Assembly (NCBI GenBank): GCA_900074885.1
Contig: FJUW01000007.1
Span: 2,491,479 to 2,555,478 of the forward strand
Direction of reading: 5' to 3'
Length of the DNA: 64,000 nt
Origin: Rhynchosporium graminicola
Lineage: Eukaryota > Ascomycota > Leotiomycetes > Helotiales > Ploettnerulaceae
The first letter of the stretch is position 1; the number at the start of each line of letters is the position of its first letter. The position numbers and the translations under genes are program-made. Under the pieces are notes generated by a model, which had not been told where the DNA came from, did no database searches, and saw only the letters and a list, made by a program, of their open reading frames with translations. Below, in pieces: positions 47,943 to 60,424 of the stretch.

Positions 47943-48705
47943 CTAGTTGGTGATCTGATTGATGATGCCGCGAATTGGGCCGGGCCTGACACAACGATTC
48001 GTGTTGCGGGAACTGCCACAATCGAGCTCGAAGGTCGCAGGAGCAAAGTATTGGACATAATTGTAAGGCGGAGGGTAGTGGCTGTGATACATTTAGCAAG
48101 GTCTTTGCCTGATTGGATTGAGAGGTGCATACTTTGGGTCTGAGAAAGAGTGAGTGATCTGAAGCTCGAATTTGCCAGGGCTGTCATAGGTCTTGAATCG
48201 GAAGGCAGAGAATCCACTGTATGACCGGTCAGAAGTTGTCTTATCAAAATAGCCCGGCAATTCTCCCGGAAGACAAGGTTTAGAGCCAGGACCCAAAAGC
48301 TGACTATGCAGTGGAAACGAGATGGAGGGGAGGATTTGTAAACATACTTGCCGCTTGGACCACCGCCACAGTATATGTAGCTGAAAGGAGTCTTATCAAC
48401 GGTTGCAGATTTGGTCCATCCATCCTCGCACTTGGTAGTCGTGTTGGCGTTTGGATCAGCAAAGACGACCATGTCAGGTCAGCAATGAAGTCTAGTGCCG
48501 AAGCATATGTGGATAACATACAAGTAATATTGCGGTTTGTAAGCCTGGTGGAATGGTCACGCCATTCGGTTGAGACGATATTGTAGATGAGGAAATCCTT
48601 GATTATAAACGCATCAACGGCGTGTGTTTTGAATTCGGTAGACATCCTGTCAGCCTGGACGAGCATGGCAAGGCCAACTGTGAGGAGGAGGTGGAGAAGA
48701 CGCAT
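47943..48705 (-). CDS. Secreted protein, about 206 aa, with an irregular first intron
   Basis: Four exons read from the right: 48705-48522, 48474-48348, 48303-48133, 48081-47943. Introns 2 and 3 are ordinary GT-AG; all four exons then stay in phase. The N-terminus MRLLHLLLTVGLAMLVQA is a signal peptide. The mature part contains 'VVFADPNANTTTKCEDGW', 'FSYIYCGGG', 'GKFELQITHSFSDP' and 'YNYVQYFAPATFELDCG', a beta-rich pattern loosely like fungal AA1-like (Alt a 1-type) secreted proteins; that resemblance is from memory and weak. Five cysteines remain in the mature chain. Joining exon 1 to exon 2 in the frame the family pattern demands needs an intron ending in TG (48475-48521); no AG acceptor keeps the frame, so the gene may use a rare site or be newly damaged. 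Confidence 0.6.
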
Positions 48706-50100
48706 ATTGACACTGCTGACTGGTCAAAAGGTTTGTGTAGGCAAGGGCGAGGACTTCAGTACTGTGCTGCGCTGTTGAAAGTACTAAAGCTGATGATGAT
48801 GATGATGATGATGGAAGTAAGGTTGAGGAGATTTTCGAAGGGAAAGGGGATCATATACGTAGCTAGTGACGATCGTCAACCAGAATTGATTCACCATGTT
48901 CAATAAGAGTTGCCGGCAACCGGCGGTGACGAACGGAGAGACCAGCCGGCGAATACGGTATGCAAAGATCCGTCGAACAACGATCCTCGAGTCATCAGCA
49001 TGAGCAGCGACGGAGACAAAAATTTACCCACAGATACGAAAGAGGCGAACAGAAGTGCAGTGTCAATATATTCCAATACACGCTGTGTAAAGATGAACTT
49101 AGGTAACACTACCGCTCAGCCCTCGTGGATCTATGCAATAGCCTACATTTGACAAGGGGCCGACTGACCCCTTCATCTATTGAAATTGGCCTTTTTGTGT
49201 GAGGTCACTTGTACTCGATATGTCTTTGCTCGGATGAACGTTCGTCGTTTTGTCGTATGAGGCAATGATTGAATGTCGTTGGAGGATGTGGAACGACGGA
49301 GATGTTGCGATCGTCGACAAAACGAAATTGAATGCTTAGTAACATATGACCTATACCTGCGAATCTTTGAGGGTATTCTCTGAGGCAGACAGCGATATAC
49401 GGAAGTGCACAGTACGCGATAATCGTTGGCTTGGTCTTTTTCAGTCGAAACGTGCTTGCTTACCTCTGGAAGATCAGAGAGACCTGCATGTCTCAACGAC
49501 GTTAGAGAACCTCACGTGCGTTGAGTGACGATCACGTTCCACGACGAGTATACAGCAACAACCTAGAGGAACAGGTTGTTGCACTGTATATCAAACAACC
49601 TCTCATATGATATTCCGAGATTTCTGTCCCCAGACTCAAAGATGTAAATAAAGGCTATCCTGAACTTTCACTACCGAGCAAGTTTATGCTAAGTCGTGGA
49701 ATTTATCTGCTACGGAAGGCATTGAAATTCCGCTGAAAGTAGATTTTTTAGATCCGGAGTTCTGAGGAAAAGCTTCAAACGCATGCGTTTTCCGAAAGAA
49801 GCATCTCTAGCATTACACCTATTACGCTCAAATTCGACTTCGACTGGCCCAGTTGAAGTTTCACCAGCTAATATGGTATATTTTTACGATATCGCCTGAA
49901 TTCGAGTCATCCGATGTGAAGACCAAGCAGAAGCTCTTAGTGTCCGTTGTGACGAGGTCGGTGGTAATGCAAGCCCTTCAGGTGAGTGAGGAGGGCGGAC
50001 GTAGATCGCCTTCCCATGTCCTTTGCCCACAATTTCAGTGATCCGACACATCCATAGCATGTCTAGGTATATATGACAGGGCTACTAAGGCAGGAGACCA
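48706..50100. other. Spacer between the secreted-protein gene and the TE block
   Basis: No gene supported. It has a (GAT)n run near 48792-48815 and a hairpin at 49555-49582. Base composition is normal until about 50050-50120, where it changes sharply to AT-rich. Confidence 0.45.
49555..49582. repeat. Perfect 10-bp inverted repeat (hairpin)
   Basis: GCAACAACCT and its exact reverse complement AGGTTGTTGC are separated by 8 bp. There is no T-run after it and no adjacent gene end, so its role is unknown. Confidence 0.6.
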
Positions 50101-50109
50101 ACGACACGT

Positions 50110-52504
50110 AGTAATCTATATAATATTGAGCTATTTATGGATCACTAGTTAAAAAAACAGGTCACGTGAAATGCTGTGATTAGCTATAGCGAGGCCTTAG
50201 CGGGCGCACAGCCGAAAAGAAGGAATATTAAATATTTTCGGGCTACTTAACATTCGTATATTTCGACTTAATATTCGTATATTTCGTCTACGAGCTCTTA
50301 CTATCCGTCTACTAATAGAGTCTCCTCCTCCTAAATAGTGTTCGAACTGTAAATAGAATTAGCTTATTAGTGACTTTCGAACGAATCGTATAAGTGCACG
50401 ATATAAGACGTGTTTTAAGTATAATATATATCTATTCTTCTAGCTTCCGATCCGAAACTAATAATAAGTAAGCAGATTAAGCGCTTTCTTAGTAGCTACT
50501 TTAAGAAGTCGATCTTAATACTCCTTAGTAGACCTATAGCGCGTCTATTATAGACTTTCTAGCTGCTTCTCGACCTGCGAAGCGCTACTGACGAACGCGT
50601 ATATAAATCCAGGCTAATATAGCTACTTAACTTAATCGATTACTTCTTTTATCTTCTTTACTTTCAGAAGAGCCTTCTTTATAGCTTATACTAGCTCTAG
50701 TAGTACCTGCCCTAGTAGTACCTGCTCTAGGATAGGCTATTCCGTATAGATTTCGATCTATTTTTGCTATTATAAGTCCGTAAGATATTAGTTAGATAGA
50801 TTAATAATATACTAAGTACGCTATACTTCACTAGATCGATAAAGTAAGAGCTAGGGGTAAATACGAGCTCTATTATAAAAAGGGGGCTATTCATATAGAG
50901 CTATTACGAGAAATACCGGACGCTTTATAAAGGTTATTAGATAGTACAGATCCGCGAAATTAATCGTTTCAGCAGAATATATACTAATATAACGCTACTC
51001 TTTCTTTTATATCTATAAATACTAGTAAAGAAGATCGTATTAATCTTAGCTATAGATTAACTACTTTTATAGCCTACAGGGAGCTATATTACCTATAAGG
51101 GCCCTTAATTCCTAGTCCGCGAATAATACTTATCTGTAACGTTCCTGGTTCTGACTGGTACGCGGTATATAGGCTCGTCGGTTAGTATTAGCTATAAAGT
51201 AAAGTAAATAAGAAGTTCGGTTCTTAATTGGAATTAAGACGTTATAAGCAGGTATTAATTACTATATGAATTTAAGCACGAAGCTCCTATCTAATAGCAG
51301 AAGTGCTAGTCTTATATAGAATCTTCGTTCCCTTATACTAGCTATATAAGACCGTCTTGCAGAGCGCGCAAGCTCTCGCGACCTATCTAGTAATCTAGTA
51401 TATCACGTGATCCTAGATCACCTATAGCTATAATACTATTATTACTTTAATACAGGTAGATATATAGTACTACTCGCTGGTTTATACTATAACCGTATTA
51501 GTGCCTTTCCTCTAATAATACTAACTCTTTTCTAGTACTAACTCTTTTCTAGTACTAAAACTCGTCTAGTACTTACTACTAGGTAGTACTATTAGTATTC
51601 TAGTACTAGGACGGTTTTAGTACTAAGAACTATACTAGTTCGTGATACTATCCCCTTTCTGTCTTAGCGTATCCTTACGCTTAAGTACATCTAAGGAAAT
51701 ATTAACGACTACTTACGGCTATCTCCTTCTTTTATTATACCCCCCGAACGCTTAACTAAATAAGTCGATTATATTATACTCGGAAAATAAATAGAATTAA
51801 GTAGTAAAATTATAGTATTATATACTAGATATAAAAAGGCGGAATATAAAGAGTATATATCGCCTCGCGATCCTAAACTAACTAGATATAGTCGTTACGC
51901 CCGACTAAATAAATCCTGCGATATTCGTATAAGGAACCGGATACTTATAGCTTCCAAATAGGAAAGTCTTAATTCCTAAATCGAAAAATTAGAGGATAAG
52001 GAAGACTTAACTATAGCCGAGTTCTATATGCGAATTATAAGGTTAGGTTAAAGAAATAGAAACATTTCTTATACGAATAGTAGTAAAAGATAATTACTAC
52101 TAGTCTGAACTCGATAGCTAAGCTCGATACTCTTAAAGCTCTAGAAAAGGAAGAAAAAGAGAAATAAGAAAGGGAAAAGGTACTTAATAATACTAAGTTA
52201 GTAAGCGCAGAACCCTCTAGTTCTAATATCCCTATTAACCTCTCGTTCGACCTAATAGTCGAACTTCCTTTTAACTCTACTAACTCGCTCTAAGTAGATC
52301 TAGGTTTTATCGATAGAAATTAGCTAGTAATACTAAGTAGTAAAAGCTTAACTTAAGTTCCTATATATTTTCCGAATATAAGTAGTTCTTCTATTTTACT
52401 AAGTATCTAATAATTCCTTATTTATACTAATAGTCTAGTAGTTCCTTTATATCGTATTCTACGAGTAGATTAACTAGTTTAGCATATATCTTCGGGGCTA
52501 GTTA
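50110..52504. mobile_element. RIP-degraded transposon remains, left part of TE block
   Basis: Extremely AT-rich, TA-rich and poor in CA/TG, with stop codons in all frames: the signature of RIP. Forward-strand translation of about 51720-52230 shows a broken helical, charged frame (ending in Lys/Glu-rich repeats near 52130-52190) like the coiled-coil tails of fungal transposon proteins. The reverse strand of 50430-51400 also has fragments of an ancient frame. I could not assign a family. Confidence 0.55.
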
Positions 52505-52770
52505 TAACGACAGCTCACCTGAATGTCACATGAGAAGAAGGATAGATAATAGGGCCTAAGTTCATAGGTATCCCGGCAGAACTAGTATCCGACCCGGTAT
52601 AATATCAGACTAGTACTAGTATATATATATAAGGTACCTTATACTCTATCTCTCTTCTTCTTCCTTCCTTATCTTTTTATTTCCTTTATAGTAGATTATA
52701 TAAGATCGCTCTTAGCCTCCCTACTTATTTATTCTTACTTATATACTACCTTAAGTCTTATATCGTTATA
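52505..52770 (+). repeat. 5' LTR of Ty3/gypsy element A
   Basis: 266 bp, matched along its length by 61804-62069. It starts TAACGACAGCTCACC here and TGACGACAGCTCACC in the other copy, a G-to-A change of the canonical TG start. A TATATATATAAGG box lies near 52620-52635. Confidence 0.85.
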
Positions 52771-55700
52771 TTAAATAAAAAGATTAAGATAGCCGGAGAT
52801 AGCTTACTATAATATCTTATTACTAAGTTAGTTATTCGATAACTACTTATATATAGCCGAGATACTAGAGATCTCTCGGATAACTATAAATCAGGGTTTA
52901 ATTTAGCTTATTATAAATAGTATAATAAAGGAAGTCTTCGCTAACGCTCCTTTAATAACCCCCTTAGTATAAAGGAATTATAAATAGATTTTGAAGAAAG
53001 TATAATAAATACCTCGGAACTTTAACTTCTATATATCGCTACCGAAATAGCCCTAATATACCCCTTTTTAAACTACCGGAATAGCTCCTAACTAATAAAC
53101 TAGAAACTCCTCTAGTTCTAAGGGGACCTAATATAACCCTTCCCGCTCTACCTCCGAACCTAATCCGTTATACCCTTCCTTACTCTAAACGTCTCTTACT
53201 CTAAAGAACGTTAATATCTTATTAAAGAAGTATTAACTAAGAGAGAAAGGAAAATAAAAGCGAAATTTACTAAGAGTATAATCGCTAAGTACTCCTACTA
53301 CTATAAGTAACTCGAACCTAATCTATTCCCTCTTATAATAATTAGTAAACTAAGAGGAGAAAAATAACTCTCTAGAAAATACTATAGATAGATTAATCTC
53401 TATATAAGATAAGTTCTTTATAGGAGTTCCTCGCTTATCTTCGACTCTCTTACTAGAACTAATACTATAATCTCCGCGTATAGCAGAGTTTAATAAGCTA
53501 ATAAACTCTATTCCGATATATAGCACCGAGAGAGAGGATACTATTCCTAATAAACTATCTCCCTCCCTTAGCGCCGAATCAGTAGAATTACACCCTAGGA
53601 AGTCTTATCTTACTAAGAAGATCCTGCCTCTAGATAATAGGTCGAACCTTACCTTCCTCTAATAGAGAGTATCGATATAAGACTAGCTAGCTATAAACGC
53701 TAACTACTACCTTATAGACTTCTCCTAGCGCGTTCTTATATAGGGATTAGTTACTAGATTAGCTAAAGAGTATCTTACGCCTTAGTACCTCGCTAATAAG
53801 TTTAAGACTAGCGAGGAAATAATCTCCTTACTAGAAGAGAACTTCCTTACTAGTTTAGAAGAAGATAACTATTATAACGCTTTCTACTACTTAGAAATAT
53901 AATAACCTAGCTATATACGCGAGACTTTCGCCGAGTTTCGTAATCGATTTCAAAGCGCTACTATCTAAAGTAAAGTTAAAAAGAAAGAGTAGTTCTTCTA
54001 TATATAAGATAAGATTATATTATCCTTACGCGCTTTAACTCTTATTATTAAACTAATATAGAATAAGGATTACGCTTCTATAGTTAGATCCTTACTTTCT
54101 TTTAATACTAAATATTACTATAACTCAGAATATACTTATCCCGAGAAAGCTACTATCCCGGTATAGTACTATAAGCTTACTATTACTACTATAACCTCTA
54201 CTAGTTCTACTCTTTACTAGTCCCTAAGCTTAGCCCCTTGATAAACTACTCCCGTATTATATATACGTACCTCTACCCTAGTACAGTCTAATACTCCCTT
54301 CGTACTAAAACGCTCTACTACTTCGACCGGAGAACCCCTTAGGTATTATAGTTATAGATAGCTCGATTATATTAAGCTAGATTACCTTAACTTGCTTAAG
54401 GTTTAATTAATCGATAAATTTCCGGAAGTAGATTAAGTAACTAAAGAAATAATAGAAGATATACTCTCCGAATCTAAACTAATACTAGAGGGAAACGATA
54501 AAGCTTAAGTAAAAACTCTTTCTTAAGTCTATATAAGTATAATCTCTTTAATCTAGACTTTAACTCCCTAATAGGAGATAAGTAATTTATATACTTAACT
54601 ATAGTTAATATAAATAAGCTAAGAGTTTCTATAAGTAGCTTAATCGATACCGGAGCGAATAGTTATCTATTTATTAATTGTACTCTTACCGGATAATTAT
54701 CAGAAGCTCTTAGTATTAAAATCGAGCTACTACTCTATTTTATTCTAATATATAAGTTCTAATAGTCTATTAGAACTTATATTACTTATTTTATATGTTT
54801 ATACCTTTCTATTAATAGTAAGCGTATTTATAACTACTCTTTTATTCTCCTCGATTTAGAATAATAAGATATAATTATTAGTATTAAATAGATATAATAA
54901 TTTCAGGTTAAGCTAGATACGCTTTATTATAAGCTTCTATAACCGGAACGCTATTTAGCTACTCTCTAATATAATAAGAAGATAATTATAACTCTATTAC
55001 CTTATAAACTTAGTATTAATTAATCTTACTAAATCGATACTAACGCGTAGGACTTAGTTATAAACTAGCTAGACTAATAGTAATTATACTAAATAGTAGC
55101 GATATAATATATTAATATATTATTCTTATTATTTAACTTATTTCCGCTTATCGCTAAGGAATCCGAACCTTTTCCTACTTCGAATTCATCGAGAAAGATA
55201 CTTACGCCGAAACCTTATTATAAGTGCTTCTCTTAACCTCTAAGAATCTAGAAACTAGTTCTGATTTATTAAATTAGTACTATAGCTTTTTACTTTAATA
55301 TAAAATATAAAAGCTCTGAATTATTCTTTATTAGTATCTATAAGATAAACCGCTTTATATAAGATTATCTAAATAGCGATTCTCCTAAGGACTCTGATAC
55401 CGAACGACTTATAGCTAAAAAGCTACTGGAATAATACTATACCTTTAAGGAAGCCTTTTCTAAGTAGGATTCTAATATTCTTCTGCTATATCGCTTATAT
55501 AATTATAAAATTATTCTAGAAGAACTATTACCTAACGTATATTCGCTCTTATATTAGTAATTTATAAATAAACTATAAGTAACTAAGGAGTACTTTATAG
55601 AGAACTTAGATAAGAGATTTATCGAATCTAGCTAAAGTCCCTTTATATTACTTATACTATTTATTAAGAAGGCCGATAGAAGATTACGCTTCTATATTAA

Positions 55701-56427
55701 CTATTATAAGCTTAATATAATCACTCGAAAGGATTCCTACTTAATACCTAAGATTGATAAGCTCTTAACTTATATATCTAAAGTAATAATCTTTACTAAA
55801 CTAAATATCTAAGTAGTATTTAATTATATCTATATAAACCCTGAATCCGAGGAGTATATTACCTTCCGAACCTGCTTCGGATCTTATAAATATAAAGTAT
55901 TACCTTTTAGGCTCTATAATAGACCTAGTATATACTAGTGATATATAAATAATATACTACTAGACTACTTAGATAACTTCTATATAGCTTATATAGATAA
56001 TATTCTTATATACTTAGAAACGCTCTAGGAATATAAGAAATATATTAAATTAGTATTATAATACTTAATAGATACCGGACTCTAAGTAGATATTAAGAAA
56101 AGCGAATTCCACATTACTTAGACTAAATACCTCGGATATATCGTTATTACTAACGGAATCGAGCCAGATCTTAAGAAAGTAGTATTATTAGTAAACTAGA
56201 AGTACTCTAAAATAATAATAGCTATAAAATCTTTCCTAGGATTCTATAAGTTCTATTATTAATTTATTCGGAATTTCGGCCTTATCGCTAAACTTCTCTT
56301 AGTACTTACTCGGCCTATAGTACTATAGAATTTCACTAATGATTATAAGAAGTCCTTCGACGATTTATATTAATAGCTACTATCGATATAGAAACTATAC
56401 TATTTCGACCCTAAATTATAAACTAAT

Positions 56428-57089
56428 TGTAATAGTCACGTAGTAGTCGATTGTATATGTACGGTGTTAAGCGTATACTGCTTGCGCAGTATATTGTGAT
56501 CTTTTGGTCCAGATAGCGTAGTTAGTGAGAGCTTAACCTTAACCCTGTTACAGAATATACTGCGCAACCGGTCTTCTGGTAGAGTACCTCTGAGCACGGG
56601 GCGTATGACGCACATAGCGCGTGGCGCATGTGGCGTAGAGTCGGCCTAGCGTAAAGCGTAGAGCCTGATATGCCATATTACAACCTGCGGGTACCTCTGA
56701 GCACTGAGACGCACGTGACATATTCAAACTGCCTACGTCAGGCTGATAAGGGGTGATAGTATCGACTTCGAGATCTCTCGTATCGGTATATTACGTCATA
56801 ACCCTTGGGGGTTTAACGTAGCATATCAGTCGGCGTAGTCACGGTAATTCTTCGGCCTAAGGCGCTCGAGGGCGAGCTTGCTAAGAGGGGAGATATTGTA
56901 ATGGTCACGTGGTAGTCGATTGTATATGTACGGTATTAAGCGTATACTGCTTGCGCAGTATATTGTGATCTTTTAGTCCAGATGGCGTAGTTGGTGAGAG
57001 CTTAACCTCAACCCCGTTACAGATCTACTGCGCAAGCAGTATACGCTTAACACCGTATATATACAATCGACTACCACGTGACCATTACA
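56428..57089 (+). mobile_element. Nested 662-bp TRIM-like LTR element with fold-back end
   Basis: Two direct repeats of 125 bp, 56428-56552 and 56897-57021, both TGTAAT...GTTACA, flank a 344-bp non-coding interior. A purine tract AAGAGGGGAGATAT (56883-56896) directly precedes the second copy, as a polypurine tract precedes a 3' LTR. The last 68 bp (57022-57089) are an inverted copy of the LTR start, so the whole insert has terminal inverted repeats of about 64 bp. CTAA flanks both sides (56423-56426, 57090-57093) and removing the insert restores the RNase H frame. The interior is less AT-rich than its surroundings. Confidence 0.75.
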
Positions 57090-58627
57090 CTAAACTAGAA
57101 ACTAATACCTCTAATAGTATAATAGCTAGAGTTATCTTCTAATTATACGAAGATAACTAGTAATATCTAATTAGATTCTACTCTTATGTTCTTAATAGAT
57201 ATAAACTAAACTAGGAGATCTATAATAAGAAGCTATACGCTATTATTAAGTCTTTCCGGAAATAGAGACTAGAACTTATATCTCTATAACGCTATACTAG
57301 CGTATATACGGATTATCGATCTTTAGAATACTTTATAACTACTAAGGTCTTAACTAGTAAATAAGCTAGATAGATAGAATTCCTTTCTATATTTAACTTT
57401 TAAATTATATATATACTTAGTAAAGATAATACTAAAGCTAATATCCTTAGCTATAAGGAATAAGATCTAAGGATATAAGAATAATAGAAATAAGATAATA
57501 GATCTCGGGTTTTACTACCTCTAGATCGCTTAGACCCTAGGATTAACGCGGAACTAGCTAAGTATTATATCGATTAAATTAGTTATATATACCTAATATC
57601 GCTAAGGACTAATATACTACCGGAACCTATATATAACTCTTTTAATTTAATCGAGAAACTATACTAATTTAACTAAGAATTATTCTCTAAGGAACGAAAT
57701 ATATTAGAAGATAGCTATATTATTAATAATAGTTTATTACTTTATAATAGTTATCTACACGTATAACGCTATATTCCGCTATATATCTGTTTAATTAGCG
57801 AAATCCACGATTAAGTTTCCTCTACTTATCTAAATACTCGTAAGACTACTGAAATAATTTCTACTTATTATTACTAGAAAGGACTTATATTAGACGTAAA
57901 ATAGTATACTCGTAATTACCGCTCTTACTAGTACTCTTATCTGAAACAGACGAAATAATAAGGATTCCTCTACTTATTACTAGTACTTAGCTACCTTATA
58001 TAGTACCTAGCTATAGATTTTAAGGACTTCCCGCCTAATAACTAAGGATTTAATAAGATATTAGTATTTATCGACTACTTAAGGAAAGACTCCGTATTAA
58101 TACTATATTATTATAATATTAATACTCGTAAGATTATAACGACACAAGACTTAAGGCGGTATATAAGCAAGAATAAACAAGTAGGGAGGCTAAGAGCGAT
58201 CTTATATAGTCTAGTACGAAGGAAACAGAAAGATACAGAGCTCTAAAGGAGTCTACACCTTCTATATATATAAGGAGGGTATACCTAAGGCACTAATACT
58301 AGCCCGTATCTGCCACGTATACTATACGCTATTATATTACCCCCTTCCAAGATAAAGGCTCGCCCTCGAGCCTTTAAAAGTAAACAAAAAACAAAAGAAA
58401 AGATAGTTAAATCAAGTCGAATTCCAAACAAAATCCAAGTAATTATTAATCTAAAGCGTAAGATGCAAATCACTCCTTCTTCGTTAAAAGCTTATGAAAT
58501 TCGGTCTGATACTACTCCGTTTCGAGTCCGGAAAAGTAGTAAGAAGCGAGTACTGAAATTATCTCTTTAGTAGAGGAGAAAGGCGTAATTTCCGAGAGAT
58601 ACTATAGTTCTAAGTAACCTCTTATAA
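56832..58627. repeat. 1796-bp direct repeat, copy 1 (probable assembly overlap)
   Basis: Appears identical at every point compared to 58629-60424; the two are separated by one N (58628). The repeat begins and ends inside TE sequence at no natural boundary. Confidence 0.9.
58135..58336 (-). repeat. LTR C (3' LTR of a reverse-oriented element)
   Basis: 202 bp, aligned end to end with 61571-61772. On the minus strand a purine-rich GGAAGGGGGTAA precedes it, fitting a polypurine tract. Its right half (R/U5 side) resembles the 266-bp LTR of element A in reverse, while the U3 side differs. Confidence 0.75.
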
Positions 58628-58628
58628 N
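58628..58628. other. Single ambiguous base N at a repeat junction
   Basis: The only N in the window. It lies exactly between the two copies of the 1796-bp repeat. Confidence 0.98.
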
Positions 58629-60424
58629 GGCGTAGTCACGGTAATTCTTCGGCCTAAGGCGCTCGAGGGCGAGCTTGCTAAGAGGGGAGATATTGTAATG
58701 GTCACGTGGTAGTCGATTGTATATGTACGGTATTAAGCGTATACTGCTTGCGCAGTATATTGTGATCTTTTAGTCCAGATGGCGTAGTTGGTGAGAGCTT
58801 AACCTCAACCCCGTTACAGATCTACTGCGCAAGCAGTATACGCTTAACACCGTATATATACAATCGACTACCACGTGACCATTACACTAAACTAGAAACT
58901 AATACCTCTAATAGTATAATAGCTAGAGTTATCTTCTAATTATACGAAGATAACTAGTAATATCTAATTAGATTCTACTCTTATGTTCTTAATAGATATA
59001 AACTAAACTAGGAGATCTATAATAAGAAGCTATACGCTATTATTAAGTCTTTCCGGAAATAGAGACTAGAACTTATATCTCTATAACGCTATACTAGCGT
59101 ATATACGGATTATCGATCTTTAGAATACTTTATAACTACTAAGGTCTTAACTAGTAAATAAGCTAGATAGATAGAATTCCTTTCTATATTTAACTTTTAA
59201 ATTATATATATACTTAGTAAAGATAATACTAAAGCTAATATCCTTAGCTATAAGGAATAAGATCTAAGGATATAAGAATAATAGAAATAAGATAATAGAT
59301 CTCGGGTTTTACTACCTCTAGATCGCTTAGACCCTAGGATTAACGCGGAACTAGCTAAGTATTATATCGATTAAATTAGTTATATATACCTAATATCGCT
59401 AAGGACTAATATACTACCGGAACCTATATATAACTCTTTTAATTTAATCGAGAAACTATACTAATTTAACTAAGAATTATTCTCTAAGGAACGAAATATA
59501 TTAGAAGATAGCTATATTATTAATAATAGTTTATTACTTTATAATAGTTATCTACACGTATAACGCTATATTCCGCTATATATCTGTTTAATTAGCGAAA
59601 TCCACGATTAAGTTTCCTCTACTTATCTAAATACTCGTAAGACTACTGAAATAATTTCTACTTATTATTACTAGAAAGGACTTATATTAGACGTAAAATA
59701 GTATACTCGTAATTACCGCTCTTACTAGTACTCTTATCTGAAACAGACGAAATAATAAGGATTCCTCTACTTATTACTAGTACTTAGCTACCTTATATAG
59801 TACCTAGCTATAGATTTTAAGGACTTCCCGCCTAATAACTAAGGATTTAATAAGATATTAGTATTTATCGACTACTTAAGGAAAGACTCCGTATTAATAC
59901 TATATTATTATAATATTAATACTCGTAAGATTATAACGACACAAGACTTAAGGCGGTATATAAGCAAGAATAAACAAGTAGGGAGGCTAAGAGCGATCTT
60001 ATATAGTCTAGTACGAAGGAAACAGAAAGATACAGAGCTCTAAAGGAGTCTACACCTTCTATATATATAAGGAGGGTATACCTAAGGCACTAATACTAGC
60101 CCGTATCTGCCACGTATACTATACGCTATTATATTACCCCCTTCCAAGATAAAGGCTCGCCCTCGAGCCTTTAAAAGTAAACAAAAAACAAAAGAAAAGA
60201 TAGTTAAATCAAGTCGAATTCCAAACAAAATCCAAGTAATTATTAATCTAAAGCGTAAGATGCAAATCACTCCTTCTTCGTTAAAAGCTTATGAAATTCG
60301 GTCTGATACTACTCCGTTTCGAGTCCGGAAAAGTAGTAAGAAGCGAGTACTGAAATTATCTCTTTAGTAGAGGAGAAAGGCGTAATTTCCGAGAGATACT
60401 ATAGTTCTAAGTAACCTCTTATAA
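58629..60424. repeat. 1796-bp direct repeat, copy 2 (probable assembly overlap)
   Basis: Second copy of 56832-58627 at a constant offset of 1797. It repeats the nested-element 3' LTR, RNase H, integrase and LTR C; the sequence after 60424 continues where copy 1 is cut by the N. Confidence 0.9.

Larger units (their letters stand above)
52505..58134 (+). mobile_element. Ty3/gypsy LTR retrotransposon A, RIP-inactivated, interrupted
   Basis: Broken but readable order after the 5' LTR: gag capsid-like region (about 53640-54110), CCHC zinc knuckle with Cys codons turned to Tyr (54341-54395), aspartyl protease with 'LIDTGANSYLF' intact (about 54640-54672), reverse transcriptase with 'RLRFYVNYYKLN'-like and 'YIDNILIY' segments (about 55675-56025), RNase H (start before 56420, resuming at 57090-57290 with 'KLETNTSNS'), and integrase with HHCC zinc region and 'IDFKDFP' (about 57700-58134). 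Gag-PR-RT-RH-INT order defines Ty3/gypsy. Many TAG/TAA codons stand where TGG or CAG is expected, so no protein can be made. A 662-bp element sits in RNase H, and the 3' end is cut by a reverse-oriented element. Confidence 0.85.

Noticed and set aside
47489..47953. 154-codon frame near the secreted-protein gene
   Set aside because: No ATG start, overlaps the end of a better-supported gene on the other strand, unrecognised composition.
1..50000. Secondary-metabolite gene cluster
   Set aside because: A pathway-type regulator and a sulfotransferase-fold protein are present, but there is no PKS, NRPS, terpene synthase, P450 or transporter.
51400..51650. CRISPR-like impression from repeated TAGTACTA words
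   Set aside because: Units are irregular with no constant spacers, and CRISPR arrays do not occur in fungal nuclear DNA; this is RIP-degraded low-complexity sequence.
56428..57089. Simple DNA-transposon (MITE) reading of the 662-bp insert
   Set aside because: Outer inverted repeats fit, but the direct 125-bp TG...CA repeats and purine tract fit an LTR element better.
58285..60270. Two identical 62-codon frames in the TE block
   Set aside because: They are the same TE sequence counted twice because of the probable assembly duplication; they lie across LTR C and its polypurine tract.
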